Positions 1-8,583 of a DNA stretch of 64,000 nucleotides are shown here, piece after piece. Below the pieces are notes generated by a model. The model was not told the DNA's origin. It made no database searches and saw only the letters and a list, made by a program, of their open reading frames with translations. The first letter of the stretch is position 1; every line of letters begins with the position of its first letter. The position numbers were made by a program, and so were the translations under genes. The DNA is from Sphingomonas sp. Y38-1Y (lineage in GTDB: Bacteria; Pseudomonadota; Alphaproteobacteria; Sphingomonadales; Sphingomonadaceae): contig NZ_CP135916.1 of NCBI RefSeq assembly GCF_032391395.1, positions 2,821,001 to 2,885,000 of the forward strand, given 5' to 3'.

Positions 1-784
1 CGACCGAATTGAGGAAGCCGATCTGCGTCGTCGAGATGCCGCCCGCGGCCCACTGGATCGCGCCGAAGCTGTTGACGACGCCGTGGCTGCCCATGATGCA
101 CGACGCCGCGATCATCGCACCGATCAGCGTGCGATCGCCGAACAGGTCGCGCCAGCTTCCGCGTGCATCGGCTTCGTTCGCGGCGAGCCGCCGGTCGCCC
201 GGCAGGATCATCGCGACCGCGGGGGTCAGCAGGAGGAGCGCGGCGATCAGGATCGGCACCGATCCGATCCCCGTCTGCGTCACCGTCCATCCCGCCGCCG
301 CCGTCGACACGACAACGCCGATCGATCCCCACACGCGCAGCCGCCCGAAATCGAGCCCGGCCGCGCGCACCGCCATGCTGGCATAAGCATCGACGAGGAC
401 GGGGATCTGGTCCCAAACGACTGAGAACACAACGACGATGGCGAAGCGCTGCGCCGCGCTGTCGGCCTGCGACAGGAGCGCGACGAGGATCGCCGCGGCG
501 CCCGCGCTGATGGCGATGCCGCTCCGCACGTGGCGGTGCTTGCCCGCCCAGTTGGCGATCGGCGCCACGGTCACCAGCCGCAGGATCAGCGGGATTGCCA
601 TCAGCAGCCCGATCTCGGCGGGCGTCGCGCCCTTGCTGGACAGATAGAGCGGGATCAGCAGGAAGAACCCGTAGTGCAGATAGAGCGCGGCGTAGAGCGC
701 CGAGGTCTTGAGCGCGAGCCGCGGCGGGCGCACGCCCGTGCCGCCGTCCAGCTCGTCCGCCTGCATCGCGCCGGCCATCAGCAT
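1..784 (-). CDS. MFS permease, HcaT/LacY-like (MFS_1_like), 3' end outside window
   Basis: Inner-membrane major facilitator permease, probably a proton-coupled sugar or small-molecule importer. About 261 of roughly 400 residues are present; the C-terminal half lies beyond base 1. The translation has a hydrophobic first helix (LYLHYGFFLLIPLYLSSKG) and the block LLMAIPLILRLVTVAPIANW followed by charged KHRHVR. Further on are DQIPVLVDAYASM and GRLRVWGSIG. This pattern is typical of the HcaT (phenylpropionate permease)/nucleoside-symporter branch. The ATG at 784 has GGGGAAAGG just upstream; a second in-frame ATG at 778 overlaps the trehalase TGA as ATGA, so translational coupling is likely. It is the last gene seen of a receptor-trehalase-permease operon, so an imported disaccharide derivative is the best guess at substrate. 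The substrate itself cannot be read from the sequence. Confidence 0.85.
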   Translation of the reverse strand, partial: MLMAGAMQADELDGGTGVRPPRLALKTSALYAALYLHYGFFLLIPLYLSSKGATPAEIGLLMAIPLILRLVTVAPIANWAGKHRHVRSGIAISAGAAAILVALLSQADSAAQRFAIVVVFSVVWDQIPVLVDAYASMAVRAAGLDFGRLRVWGSIGVVVSTAAAGWTVTQTGIGSVPILIAALLLLTPAVAMILPGDRRLAANEADARGSWRDLFGDRTLIGAMIAASCIMGSHGVVNSFGAIQWAAGGISTTQIGFLNSV

Positions 785-2286
785 CGCCTTTCCCCATCCC
801 CGTTGCGGCCGTCCAGGAGATCGACAAAGGCTGCGGTCACGCCGTTGGTCCAGCCAAAGCCCACCTGCGGCACATATTCGCCGCCGGCGCCTCGCCCGCC
901 CAGTTCGACATCGTATTTCTCGTGGATCGCGCCGCTGCGCCGGAACTCGGCATCGACCGTCGCGATCCAGCGGGTCGCGATCGTGTCGGCCAGCGCCGCG
1001 TGCCCATATCGGCGGAGGCCGCGGAACGCGATCCACTGGAGCGGCGCCCAGCCATTGGGCCAGTCCCATTGCTCGCCCGTCTCGACCAGGGTGGTGCGAA
1101 GACCGCCCGGCCCCAGCAGCCGATCGGCGACGATCCGCGCCGCCGCCTCGGCCTGTCCAGCGGTCGCGACGCCGGTGAACAGCGGCGCGAGCGTGGCGGC
1201 GGTCGGCCGGTCGGCGAGGCGCCCCTGCTCCAGATCGAAGTCGCCGTACCAGCCGGCGGGCGACCACAGCCAGCGATGCATCGCGGTCCGACGGCGCCGC
1301 GCATGCTTGCGGAACTGCGCCGCGACCCGGTCGCGGCAAAGCGCGTCGGCGAACTCGGCGATCGTCACCTCCAGGCCATAGAGGAAGGCGTTGAGATCGA
1401 CGGGCACGATCCGATGCGTCCGGATCGTCGCGAGGTCGCCGCCCTCGGCCAGCCAGCGCGAGGAAAAGTCCCACCCGCTTTCTGCGCCCGCACGCAGCGC
1501 GCGGAAGACGTCGGCCGGGTCGCGCTGGCCCGATGCGGTCGCCACGTCCTCGGCAAAGGATTCGTCTCGCGGCGTGTCGCGATCATCCCAGTAACGGTTG
1601 AGGCGCGCGCCATCGGGCATCGCGAACACGCGCCCGCCGCGGGCGTCCTCCCGCATCCAATAGGCGTGCTCGGCCAGCATCGCCGCCAGCCGACGCGCCT
1701 GCACCGCCGGATCGGCATCGGGGAGCAGCCGCAGCATCGCGAAATAGAGCGGCGGCTGCGACCGACTGAGATAATAGCTGCGCGTGCCGTTGGGGATGTG
1801 CCCGAACCGCTCGATCAGGCCGGTGAACGCCTCGACCATCCCGCGCGCCACGCTCTCGTGCCCGTCGCGCACCAAGCCCAGCATCGTGAAATAGCTGTCC
1901 CAGTAATAGAGCTCGGCAAAACGGCCGCCGGGCACCGCATGCGGCTGATCGATCGGCAGCAGCGACGTGCCCGGCACCGCATCGTGCGGCGGCCGGATCA
2001 GCTCCGGCCACAGCGATCGGATATAGCCGCGCAGGTCCTCTTCCCGCACCGCCTCGTGCACCGCGACGGAGGCGGGCAGCGCGAAATGCGCCTCGACGAA
2101 GGCGCGCAGGTCGGCGTCGTCGCGCGGCGTTCCGGCAAAGCGCGCCATCACCTCGGCGGCGGGCATCGCCGGCACCGCGTCGACGAAGGTCTTGCCGTCG
2201 GCGAACAGCCGCCGGAGCTGAACCGCCTCGAACAGCGGGCCATAGCGGTCGGCCGGCGACAGGACCGGATCGTCCGGCATCCACAT
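778..2286 (-). CDS. treA: GH37 trehalase, cytoplasmic
   Basis: Hydrolyses alpha,alpha-trehalose to two glucoses. About 502 aa, the usual length for GH37. Both trehalase signatures are visible: PGGRFAELYYWDSYF near residues 119-133 and QWDWPNGWAP near 406-415. The catalytic acid matches the Asp in ESGWDFSSRW (about 273) and the base matches the Glu in HEKYDV (about 456), by comparison with D312/E496 of E. coli TreA. The glycine-rich loop and FGWTNGV follow near the end. The reading frame is open upstream to a TTG at 2325 inside the receptor gene, but ATG 2286 has GGAG about 9 bases upstream and starts just before the conserved region. No signal peptide is present, so it should act in the cytoplasm on imported sugar. 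It lies 28 bp after the receptor and overlaps the permease start. Confidence 0.93.
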   Translation of the reverse strand: MWMPDDPVLSPADRYGPLFEAVQLRRLFADGKTFVDAVPAMPAAEVMARFAGTPRDDADLRAFVEAHFALPASVAVHEAVREEDLRGYIRSLWPELIRPPHDAVPGTSLLPIDQPHAVPGGRFAELYYWDSYFTMLGLVRDGHESVARGMVEAFTGLIERFGHIPNGTRSYYLSRSQPPLYFAMLRLLPDADPAVQARRLAAMLAEHAYWMREDARGGRVFAMPDGARLNRYWDDRDTPRDESFAEDVATASGQRDPADVFRALRAGAESGWDFSSRWLAEGGDLATIRTHRIVPVDLNAFLYGLEVTIAEFADALCRDRVAAQFRKHARRRRTAMHRWLWSPAGWYGDFDLEQGRLADRPTAATLAPLFTGVATAGQAEAAARIVADRLLGPGGLRTTLVETGEQWDWPNGWAPLQWIAFRGLRRYGHAALADTIATRWIATVDAEFRRSGAIHEKYDVELGGRGAGGEYVPQVGFGWTNGVTAAFVDLLDGRNGDGERRC

Positions 2287-2314
2287 GCTGATGGCTCCGA
2301 TGCCGGACGGAAGC

Positions 2315-4579
2315 TTAGTTGCCAAACCGGTAGCCGACGCGAATGCCGTACATCCGCGGCTCGGTATAGGTCAGGCCCACGACCGACGGCCCGGCGGCAT
2401 AGAGATCGATCACGCCGACGGGCTTCGCGACATTGGTCAGGTTGGTGCCGAACGCGGTGATGCTGAGCGGTCGCCCGCCGACATTGTTCAGCCCGACACT
2501 GGCGTTGAGCAGGCCATAGCCCGGCAGCTCGCGATAGAAGGACTGGTTGGTCTGCGCGGTCGAGACCTCGGTCTGGCGCACATAGTTGGCGCTGAGCGTC
2601 AGGTCGCCCGCACGCCCCAGCGGCGCCTCGTACGTCCCGCCGACCGAGAATTTGTGCTCGGGCGTATAGGGGAAGGGCGCGCCGTTCAGGATCGCACCCG
2701 CGCTCGCATCGGCAACCTCGGTATAGCGCGCGTCGATATACGAGTAGCTGCCGTTGAGCGTCAGCCCGGTGAACGGGATGAGCGCGGCGTTGATCTCGAC
2801 ACCCTGCACCCGGCCCTTGGCAGCGCTGCGCGTGACGTTGAGCACGACGCCGCTCACCTGTTCGGCGGTCGTGCGCTGGATGTTGTCGTAATTGCCGCGA
2901 TAGGCCGCGACGTTCAGCCGGCCCTTCATCGTGCCGACGTCAAACTGGGCCTTCAGCCCCGCCTCGATGTCCGACAGCCGCTCGGCGGGGAACACGCGAA
3001 AGGCCGAACCCTCGGGCACCGGGCCGTTGACGCCGCCCGACTTGTACGCGTCGCGCGAGGTCAGATAGACATGGATGCCGCTCGACACGTCATAGTCGAT
3101 CGTGGCGGTGTAGCTCAGGTAATCGTCGTCGAACGTTCCCTCGACCGCCGGCGGCGCGATCAGCGTCGTGGCGGTGAAGCTGTGCTCCCAGGTATAGCGA
3201 AGCCCGCCGGTCAGGCTCAGCCCGCGAAGCGCCGGGGTCAGTACGCCCAGGTCCACGGTCGCTTGGCCGAACACCGCTTCGCTGCGGTTCTTCAGCACCT
3301 GAAAGAAGGGCACCGGCGGGATCAGCGTGCCGACCGGGAACAGCGTGAACTCCTGGATACCTGCCGGCCCGCTCCACGTCTGACGGTCGAGATAACCGCC
3401 GATCGAGAAGTTGATCGCGCGATTGGCGGCGGTCCCCTGAAGCTGGAGCTCCTCGGTGAAGGTGTTGGGCGCGAGCACCGGGATGCCGCGGCTGACCTGT
3501 CCCGCGAGCGGCAACGGCGTCGCGTCATAGTCATAGGTGTATTTGCTGCGAAACTCCGAATAGCTGGCGATGTTGCGCAGCTTCAGCGTGTCGCCGAGGT
3601 CGATCGAGGTCTGGTTGACCACTTGCCAGTAATCGGTCAGCGATCGCTGGTTGAGGTCGTAGCTGACGCGGCGCGGCCCGCGCCCCTGCTGGTCGGCGAG
3701 CTGCGAGCCGATCGTCGGATAGAACAGGCCGATCAGCGCCGCCCCCGCCGGATTGACCGCGCCCAGCACGGTGCCGCCACCATTGGTGTCCGAGTTGTAG
3801 TAGCGCGCGACCGTATAGCTCTCGATCCCGTCGGCGGGACGGAGCGTTAGGCCTAGGCGAACACTCTGATAAGCAAGGTTGTCGTAATCCTTGCCCGCAA
3901 AGTTCGGCCCGACATCGATGGTATAGCCATCGCGGCGACCGACCTCGCCCGCAACGCGCAGCAGCACCTTGTCCGGCACGACGGGCAGGTTGAGCGCGCC
4001 CTCGATCCGCGCATTGTTGTAGTTGCCATACTCGGCGCGGACATAGCCCTCGAACGCGTTTCGCGGCTTCGCAGGCTCGAACAGGATGTTACCGCCGGTC
4101 GCGTTCTTGCCGAACAGCGTGCCCTGCGGCCCCGACACGACCTGGACGTTGGCGAGGTCGTAATAGGTGCCGACGCGGCCATCGATGCTGGTGGTGTTGG
4201 GGACTTCGGCGAAATAGTTGATGACGCCGGGGGTCGACCCGAACGCCGGCCCCTGCCCGCGCAGCGCGAAGAAGGCGAATTCGCGCGGATAGCCGCCATT
4301 GATCGTGAACAGCGAGGGCGTGTTGTCGGCGAGCGACGTGCGGTCGGTGATCGCCTTCTGCACTAGCACCGCGGGCGTGAAGGCCGTGACCGCGACCGGC
4401 ACGTCCTGCAGATTCTCCTCGCGGCGACGGGCTGTGACGACGACGTCGGCAAAGGCGTCGGGATCGGTGCCGGACGGGTCGGTGGCCGCCTCAGCGGTCT
4501 CGCCCGACACCTGCGCCATGGCCGGAGCGGCGTGCATCATCACCAACGCGCTCGCCGTCGCCCAGAGCTGCCGCTTCAT
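2315..4579 (-). CDS. TonB-dependent outer-membrane receptor (first gene of trehalase operon)
   Basis: Outer-membrane active transporter, 754 aa. The signal peptide is MKRQLWATASALVMMHAAPAMA. A TonB-box-like DVVVTARRREENLQDVPVAV follows near residues 45-65, then the plug (VVSGPQGTLFGKNATGGNI). A 22-strand-type barrel ends in the expected aromatic strand (GIRVGYRFGN). The spacing NIQRTT...GVEINAALIPFTGLTLNGSYSYIDARY is typical of sphingomonad receptors of the FyuA/pesticin type. ATG 4579 is preceded by GGGAGGATGATCG. The gene is followed by trehalase and the permease on the same strand, and its promoter region carries a LacI-type operator (4639-4654). The ligand is presumably the carbohydrate served by the trehalase; this is inferred from context only. 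Confidence 0.93.
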   Translation of the reverse strand: MKRQLWATASALVMMHAAPAMAQVSGETAEAATDPSGTDPDAFADVVVTARRREENLQDVPVAVTAFTPAVLVQKAITDRTSLADNTPSLFTINGGYPREFAFFALRGQGPAFGSTPGVINYFAEVPNTTSIDGRVGTYYDLANVQVVSGPQGTLFGKNATGGNILFEPAKPRNAFEGYVRAEYGNYNNARIEGALNLPVVPDKVLLRVAGEVGRRDGYTIDVGPNFAGKDYDNLAYQSVRLGLTLRPADGIESYTVARYYNSDTNGGGTVLGAVNPAGAALIGLFYPTIGSQLADQQGRGPRRVSYDLNQRSLTDYWQVVNQTSIDLGDTLKLRNIASYSEFRSKYTYDYDATPLPLAGQVSRGIPVLAPNTFTEELQLQGTAANRAINFSIGGYLDRQTWSGPAGIQEFTLFPVGTLIPPVPFFQVLKNRSEAVFGQATVDLGVLTPALRGLSLTGGLRYTWEHSFTATTLIAPPAVEGTFDDDYLSYTATIDYDVSSGIHVYLTSRDAYKSGGVNGPVPEGSAFRVFPAERLSDIEAGLKAQFDVGTMKGRLNVAAYRGNYDNIQRTTAEQVSGVVLNVTRSAAKGRVQGVEINAALIPFTGLTLNGSYSYIDARYTEVADASAGAILNGAPFPYTPEHKFSVGGTYEAPLGRAGDLTLSANYVRQTEVSTAQTNQSFYRELPGYGLLNASVGLNNVGGRPLSITAFGTNLTNVAKPVGVIDLYAAGPSVVGLTYTEPRMYGIRVGYRFGN

Positions 4580-4638
4580 CGATCATCCTCCCTCACGTCC
4601 GGCGCTTCGCCGTTCTGTCACCCTGACCTGCGTCGTTT

Positions 4639-4654
4639 TGATATCGATGTCAAT
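4639..4654. promoter_or_regulatory. LacI-type operator, copy 1 (shared with 7555-7570)
   Basis: TGATATCGATGTCAAT; its reverse complement is identical over 16 bases to 7555-7570. The core TGATATCGATGTCA is an inverted repeat around a central CG, as expected for a LacI-family operator. It lies 60 bp upstream of the receptor start (minus strand) and 16 bp upstream of the hydrolase ATG at 4671. One bound regulator could therefore control both directions. The binding protein is most likely the LacI-family product of 5639-6643. Confidence 0.8.
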
Positions 4655-4670
4655 CTAACTCCTTCGGGGT

Positions 4671-5642
4671 ATGGACAAGCCCCATTTTGCTCTACAGGCT
4701 GATGGTGTGATCGATATCAAAGATGCTCCGCCCCGCCATGCTCGCTGGATCAGCGAGGCTTCAACGGCTCGTTTCGCGCGATTCGCCGACCAGGCGCGCG
4801 CGCCCGCCGGCGACGTCACGGCACAGCGCGCGCATTACGACGCGATCAATAGTGTGCGCCTCGACGTGGCAATGGAGCGCTATCCGGTCGCGATCGAGAC
4901 TCGGTCGATCGGCGGCGTGACGGTGCATGACGTCGTCCCCCGACAGCCGGCGCGCGGCACGCTGATCTGCCTGCATGGCGGCGCGTTCATCTGGGGCGCG
5001 GGCGCCGGCGCCTTGCTCGAGGCGGTGCCCGTGGCCGCCACCGCGGGGATGCGCGTCCTCGCGGTCGAGTACCGCCTCGCGCCCGAGCATCGTTTCCCAG
5101 CGGCGGTCGACGACGTGCTCGCGGTGATCGCGGCGCTGCGCGAAGCCCGTGACGAGCCGATCGGCATCTATGGCTGTTCGGCGGGCGGCGTGCTGGCCGC
5201 GCAGGTGGTCGCGCGTCTGATCGCCGAGGGACAGCAGCCGCCCGCGGCGATCGCGATGCTGCATGGGTCGGGCGTCGACGTCGGCGGCGATTCGCTCGCG
5301 ACCGCGGCGCTTCTCAACGGCGCGCCCGGCGATATCCGCCGCCTGCACGACCTGTCCTATTTCGACGGGACCTCGCCCACCGACCCGCTCGTCTTCCCGG
5401 GCGAGAGCGCACAAGGGCTCGCCGACTTCCCCCCGTCGCTCCTGATCTCGGGCACCCGCGACTTCGCCGCCAGCAGCGTCGCGGTGATGCATCGCCGCCT
5501 CCTTGCCGCGGGGGTCGATGCGCAATTCGTGCTGTTCGACGGCATGTGGCACGCGCATCACGTCGACACCGACCTACCCGAAGCGCAGGAGACGCACGAC
5601 CTGCTGGGCCATTTCTTCCGCCGGCAGCTGTCGCGCGCCTAG
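4671..5642 (+). CDS. Alpha/beta hydrolase, HSL (hormone-sensitive lipase) family, copy 1
   Basis: Cytoplasmic carboxylesterase-like enzyme, 323 aa, without signal peptide. The oxyanion-hole motif is HGGAF at residues 102-106 (an HGGG variant). The nucleophile elbow is GCSAGG with Ser about 170, and LISGTRDF supplies the acid. The His lies in GMWHAHH near the end. The neighbouring YRLAPEHRFPAAVDD block is the classic family-IV esterase sequence. It is divergent from the TonB receptor, with the LacI-type operator between them. The stop codon overlaps the convergent LacI gene stop (CTAG). The ATG at 4671 has only a weak ribosome site (GGGG close by), and no better in-frame start was found. One of three such hydrolases under the same predicted regulator; the ester cleaved is unknown. 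Confidence 0.88.
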   Translation: MDKPHFALQADGVIDIKDAPPRHARWISEASTARFARFADQARAPAGDVTAQRAHYDAINSVRLDVAMERYPVAIETRSIGGVTVHDVVPRQPARGTLICLHGGAFIWGAGAGALLEAVPVAATAGMRVLAVEYRLAPEHRFPAAVDDVLAVIAALREARDEPIGIYGCSAGGVLAAQVVARLIAEGQQPPAAIAMLHGSGVDVGGDSLATAALLNGAPGDIRRLHDLSYFDGTSPTDPLVFPGESAQGLADFPPSLLISGTRDFAASSVAVMHRRLLAAGVDAQFVLFDGMWHAHHVDTDLPEAQETHDLLGHFFRRQLSRA

Positions 5643-6643
5643 CCCGCCTGGCTGCTGTCGCGGACGATCAGTTCGACGGGCAGCAGGCCGGGCAGCGCGA
5701 ACGCCTCCGGGTCGTCGATCAGCGCCAGGATCGCCTCGCCGAGCATGCGCCCGGCGCGTGACCAGTCCTGGCGGATCGATGACAGCGGGGGGCGGTGATT
5801 GGCGGCGACGGCGATGTCGTCGAAGCCGACGATCGCGACCTCGCCCGGAACGCTCCGCCCCCGCTCGATCAACGCATCGCAGGCGCCCGCCGCGATGAAG
5901 TCGCTTGCCGCCACCACCGCATCGAAGGCGACGCCCGCCTCGGCCAGCTCGGCGATCGCCGCCGCACCCGCGGCTCGCGAAAAGTCGCAGGGAACAGTGG
6001 CGGCGATGATCGCCGGGGCCGCCGCGACGACGTCGCGCACGCCCTCCAGCCGCGCGGCGACCTCCGGATGCTGCGCATCGCCCAGGAACACCAGCCGTTG
6101 GCGACCGCCCTCGACCAGATGCCGCGCGCTCAGCTGGCCGCCCAGCCGGTTGTCGCTGCCGATTACGGCATGGTCGCTGCCCGGCAGCGGCGATCCCCAC
6201 AACACCATCGGAAGGCCGGATGCCGCGATCGCCTGGGCGCGCTTGCCGCCGATCCCCTGCCCCAGCATGACGATTCCGTCGGCATCGACGATCTGGCTGT
6301 CGAGGAAATGGTCGCTCGACGTCACCAGCATCGCCTGCCCCGCAGGCGTCAACGTCTCCAGCAGCCCACCGATGATCGACAGGACGAGCGGGTCGGAGAT
6401 CGGGCGATCGCCCGCGACCAGACGCTCGATCACCAGCGCCACCGTCCGGCTGCGCCGCGTCCGCAGCGCCCGCGCCGCGCCGTTCATGCGATACCCCGCC
6501 TCGCGCGCGATCTCGGCGATCCGCTCGCGCAGCTCGGGGCGGACGAGATCGCTGCCGCGCAGCGCGCGCGACACCGTGATCTTCGAAACGCCGGCCAGTT
6601 CGGCGAGCGTCTCCATCGTCGGCCTGGCGGTTTCCTTCCTCAT
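5639..6643 (-). CDS. LacI-family transcriptional regulator
   Basis: Ligand-responsive repressor, 334 aa. The N-terminal helix-turn-helix and hinge helix run from TMETLAELAGVSKITVSRAL through GYRMNGAARALRTRRS (about residues 9-65). A periplasmic-binding-like effector domain follows (VALVIE..., GSDNRLGGQLSARHLVEGG, VAIVGFDDIAVAANHRPPLSSI). The usual family length is 330-350. The ATG at 6643 overlaps the stop of the upstream hydrolase as ATGA, so the two are one operon. It is convergent with, and overlaps by 4 bp, the hydrolase at 4671. It very probably binds the two identical 16-bp palindromes at 4639 and 7555. That would make it an autoregulated local regulator of the receptor/trehalase operon and the hydrolase operons. 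The inducer may be trehalose or an ester of it; this is inference. Confidence 0.93.
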   Translation of the reverse strand: MRKETARPTMETLAELAGVSKITVSRALRGSDLVRPELRERIAEIAREAGYRMNGAARALRTRRSRTVALVIERLVAGDRPISDPLVLSIIGGLLETLTPAGQAMLVTSSDHFLDSQIVDADGIVMLGQGIGGKRAQAIAASGLPMVLWGSPLPGSDHAVIGSDNRLGGQLSARHLVEGGRQRLVFLGDAQHPEVAARLEGVRDVVAAAPAIIAATVPCDFSRAAGAAAIAELAEAGVAFDAVVAASDFIAAGACDALIERGRSVPGEVAIVGFDDIAVAANHRPPLSSIRQDWSRAGRMLGEAILALIDDPEAFALPGLLPVELIVRDSSQAG

Positions 6644-7506
6644 GGGCGATCGAAATAGAGGGCGATCCGCGCGCCGAGCAAGTCATAGGCGGCAGCGACG
6701 CGCGGTTCGGAAGCCGGCAGGAACATGAACCCGTGCGGCAGCGCGGGCAGGCGCTGCACCGAAACCTCGTTCCCCGCCCGCGTAAGCGCGAGGGCGTAGA
6801 ACTCGCCGTCGTCGCGAAGTGGGTCGAGCTCGACGGTGACGACGACCGCGGGGGCGAGGGCGGACAGGTCGGCGGCGTGTAGCGGCGACACATGGGGATG
6901 CTCCGCCGACACGTCGCCCAGATAGGCGCCGACGCATTCCGCCAGGAACGCGCGGCTGAGGCCCGGCAGCTCCACCGCGTCGATGCTCGGCTGCGACAGG
7001 GTGAGATCGGTCGGCGGATGGACGAGCAGCTGGAAACGCGGCTGCGCCTCGCCCGCCTCACGCAGGCGCAACGTCAGCGCGGCGGCCAGGTTCGCGCCCG
7101 CGCTCTCGCCACCAATCGCGACCCGCGCCGGATCGCAGCCCAGTGCCGCCGCCCGCGCCGAAGCCCAACGCCAGGCGGTACCGACATCGTCGAGACCGGC
7201 GGGAAAGCGATGCTCGGGCGCGAGCCGATATCCGACCGCCAGCACCGCGCAACCCGCGCGCTCGCTCAACCAGCGGCAACAGGCGTCGTGCGTATCGAGG
7301 TCGCCAAGGATCCAGCCGCCGCCGTGCAGGAACACGAGCAGCGGCAGCTGCCCGGCAGCGCCCGCCGGGCGATACAGACGCACCGGCACGCCGTCCGCAT
7401 CGTGATCCGCCGCTTCGAGCTCGGGTGCCGGCAGTGCCCGCCCCTGCTCGGCCATCGATCGCCGAAGCGCGGGCAGGTCGCCCAACAGCGTCGCGCCATC
7501 CCTCAT
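6640..7506 (-). CDS. Alpha/beta hydrolase, HSL family, copy 2
   Basis: Esterase/lipase of family IV, 288 aa, no signal peptide, so cytoplasmic. HGGGW lies at residues 61-65 and the nucleophile elbow is GGESAGAN with Ser about 135. VELDPLRDDGEFYALAL supplies the catalytic Asp region and LPHGFMFL the His. YRLAPEHRFPAGLDDV is the family block between them. It lies directly upstream of, and overlaps by 4 bp, the LacI gene. It is divergent from the hydrolase at 7623, and the second LacI-type operator lies 49 bp upstream of its ATG. It is clearly diverged from the two neighbouring hydrolases, which suggests different ester positions or acyl chains rather than redundancy. Confidence 0.9.
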   Translation of the reverse strand: MRDGATLLGDLPALRRSMAEQGRALPAPELEAADHDADGVPVRLYRPAGAAGQLPLLVFLHGGGWILGDLDTHDACCRWLSERAGCAVLAVGYRLAPEHRFPAGLDDVGTAWRWASARAAALGCDPARVAIGGESAGANLAAALTLRLREAGEAQPRFQLLVHPPTDLTLSQPSIDAVELPGLSRAFLAECVGAYLGDVSAEHPHVSPLHAADLSALAPAVVVTVELDPLRDDGEFYALALTRAGNEVSVQRLPALPHGFMFLPASEPRVAAAYDLLGARIALYFDRP

Positions 7507-7554
7507 CGCTTCGTACCCGCTTGCACCGCTGCCCCCTCAACACTCCGCAGCGTT

Positions 7555-7570
7555 ATTGACATCGATATCA
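7555..7570. promoter_or_regulatory. LacI-type operator, copy 2
   Basis: ATTGACATCGATATCA, identical over 16 bases to the reverse complement of 4639-4654. It sits in the 116-bp divergent region between hydrolase copy 2 (ATG 7506, minus) and hydrolase copy 3 (ATG 7623, plus). A dimeric LacI-family protein bound here could control both the regulator's own operon and the rightward hydrolase/CoA-transferase operon. Confidence 0.8.
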
Positions 7571-7622
7571 TCGGCATTGCAAGTCTGTGTGCATCAGGCG
7601 CCCGCTTGAGGCGCAGGGAGAG

Positions 7623-8570
7623 ATGAAGCCGATGCCCCCAACCTTCCCGCAACCCGCGCTCGCTCCCACCGTCAGCGCCGAAGCGCGCGAGGCGCTTGCA
7701 CCGCTGTTAGCTTCGCTGACGATGCCGCGGCCCGAGGTGACGGTCGAGCAGATGCGCGATTTCGCCACCATGACGATGGCCGCCGTGGTCCAGCGCCGCG
7801 CGCCGGGGCAAAAGGCGGTGGTCAAGCCGGGCAGCCTTGCCGGTGTCCCGGTGCAGATCGTCTCGCGCGACGGGTCGCTGCCCGATGGCGGCCCGCTGCT
7901 CCTCAACTTCCACGGCGGCGGCTTCGTGGTCGATTCGGGATCGCTGGCGGAATCGATCCCGATCGCCGACCTGACGGGAATCCCCGTGCTGTCGGTCCTT
8001 TACCGACTGGCCCCCGAGCACCCCTATCCCGCCGCGGTCGACGATGCGCTTGCCGCGTATCGGACGGCGTTGAAGACCCGCCGACCCAGCGAGATCGCGA
8101 TCTTCGGCACCTCGGCAGGGGCGGGCCTGTGCGTCCAGCTCGTCGCCCGGCTGCGGCGCGAGGGCCTGCCCTTGCCGGCGGCGATGGGCTTCTTCTCGGG
8201 CGCCGCCGATTGCGCGCTGCCCGGCGACATCGAAGGCTATCTGCCGCCACTGCTCCCCGGCCAGTCGGTGCCGGAGACGCTGAAGCCCTATCTCGCCGCG
8301 GCGGACCCTCGCGATCCGCTCGTCTCGCCAATCTACGGCTCGCTCGATGGCTGGCCGCCGACGCTGGCGATGACGAGCACCCGCGACATCCTGCTCAGCC
8401 AGACCGTGCGCTTCCACCTTGCCCTCCGCGCGGCCGGCAACGCGGCCGATCTGCTGGTGTACGAGGGGATGCCGCACGCCTTCTGGGCCTATGCCGATTG
8501 TCCGGAAACCGATGCGGCGTACAAGGCGCAGGCGAACTTCCTCGCGCATGCCATCAGGTCGCGCGGATGA
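7623..8570 (+). CDS. Alpha/beta hydrolase, HSL family, copy 3
   Basis: Cytoplasmic family-IV esterase, 315 aa from ATG 7623. This start is chosen because GGGAGAG lies directly upstream; an in-frame ATG at 7587 has no ribosome site. HGGGF lies near residues 98-102 and the nucleophile elbow is GTSAGAG with Ser about 164. TSTRDILLSQTVRFH supplies the acid and GMPHAFWAY the His. It is the first gene rightward from the operator at 7555-7570 and is followed after 13 bp by the CoA-transferase gene. The arrangement suggests that the acid it releases is activated to a CoA thioester by the next enzyme. The substrate is not known. Confidence 0.9.
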   Translation: MKPMPPTFPQPALAPTVSAEAREALAPLLASLTMPRPEVTVEQMRDFATMTMAAVVQRRAPGQKAVVKPGSLAGVPVQIVSRDGSLPDGGPLLLNFHGGGFVVDSGSLAESIPIADLTGIPVLSVLYRLAPEHPYPAAVDDALAAYRTALKTRRPSEIAIFGTSAGAGLCVQLVARLRREGLPLPAAMGFFSGAADCALPGDIEGYLPPLLPGQSVPETLKPYLAAADPRDPLVSPIYGSLDGWPPTLAMTSTRDILLSQTVRFHLALRAAGNAADLLVYEGMPHAFWAYADCPETDAAYKAQANFLAHAIRSRG

Positions 8571-8583
8571 TGGAGCTTTGGTC

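Noticed and set aside
4705..4720. Third operator-like sequence ending ATCGATATCA
   Set aside because: It matches only 12 of 16 positions and is inside the hydrolase coding sequence. It may be an auxiliary site but is too weak to claim.
8419..8583. Upstream extension of the CoA-transferase frame
   Set aside because: It overlaps the end of hydrolase copy 3 out of frame. ATG 8584 gives the family N-terminus and has a ribosome site.
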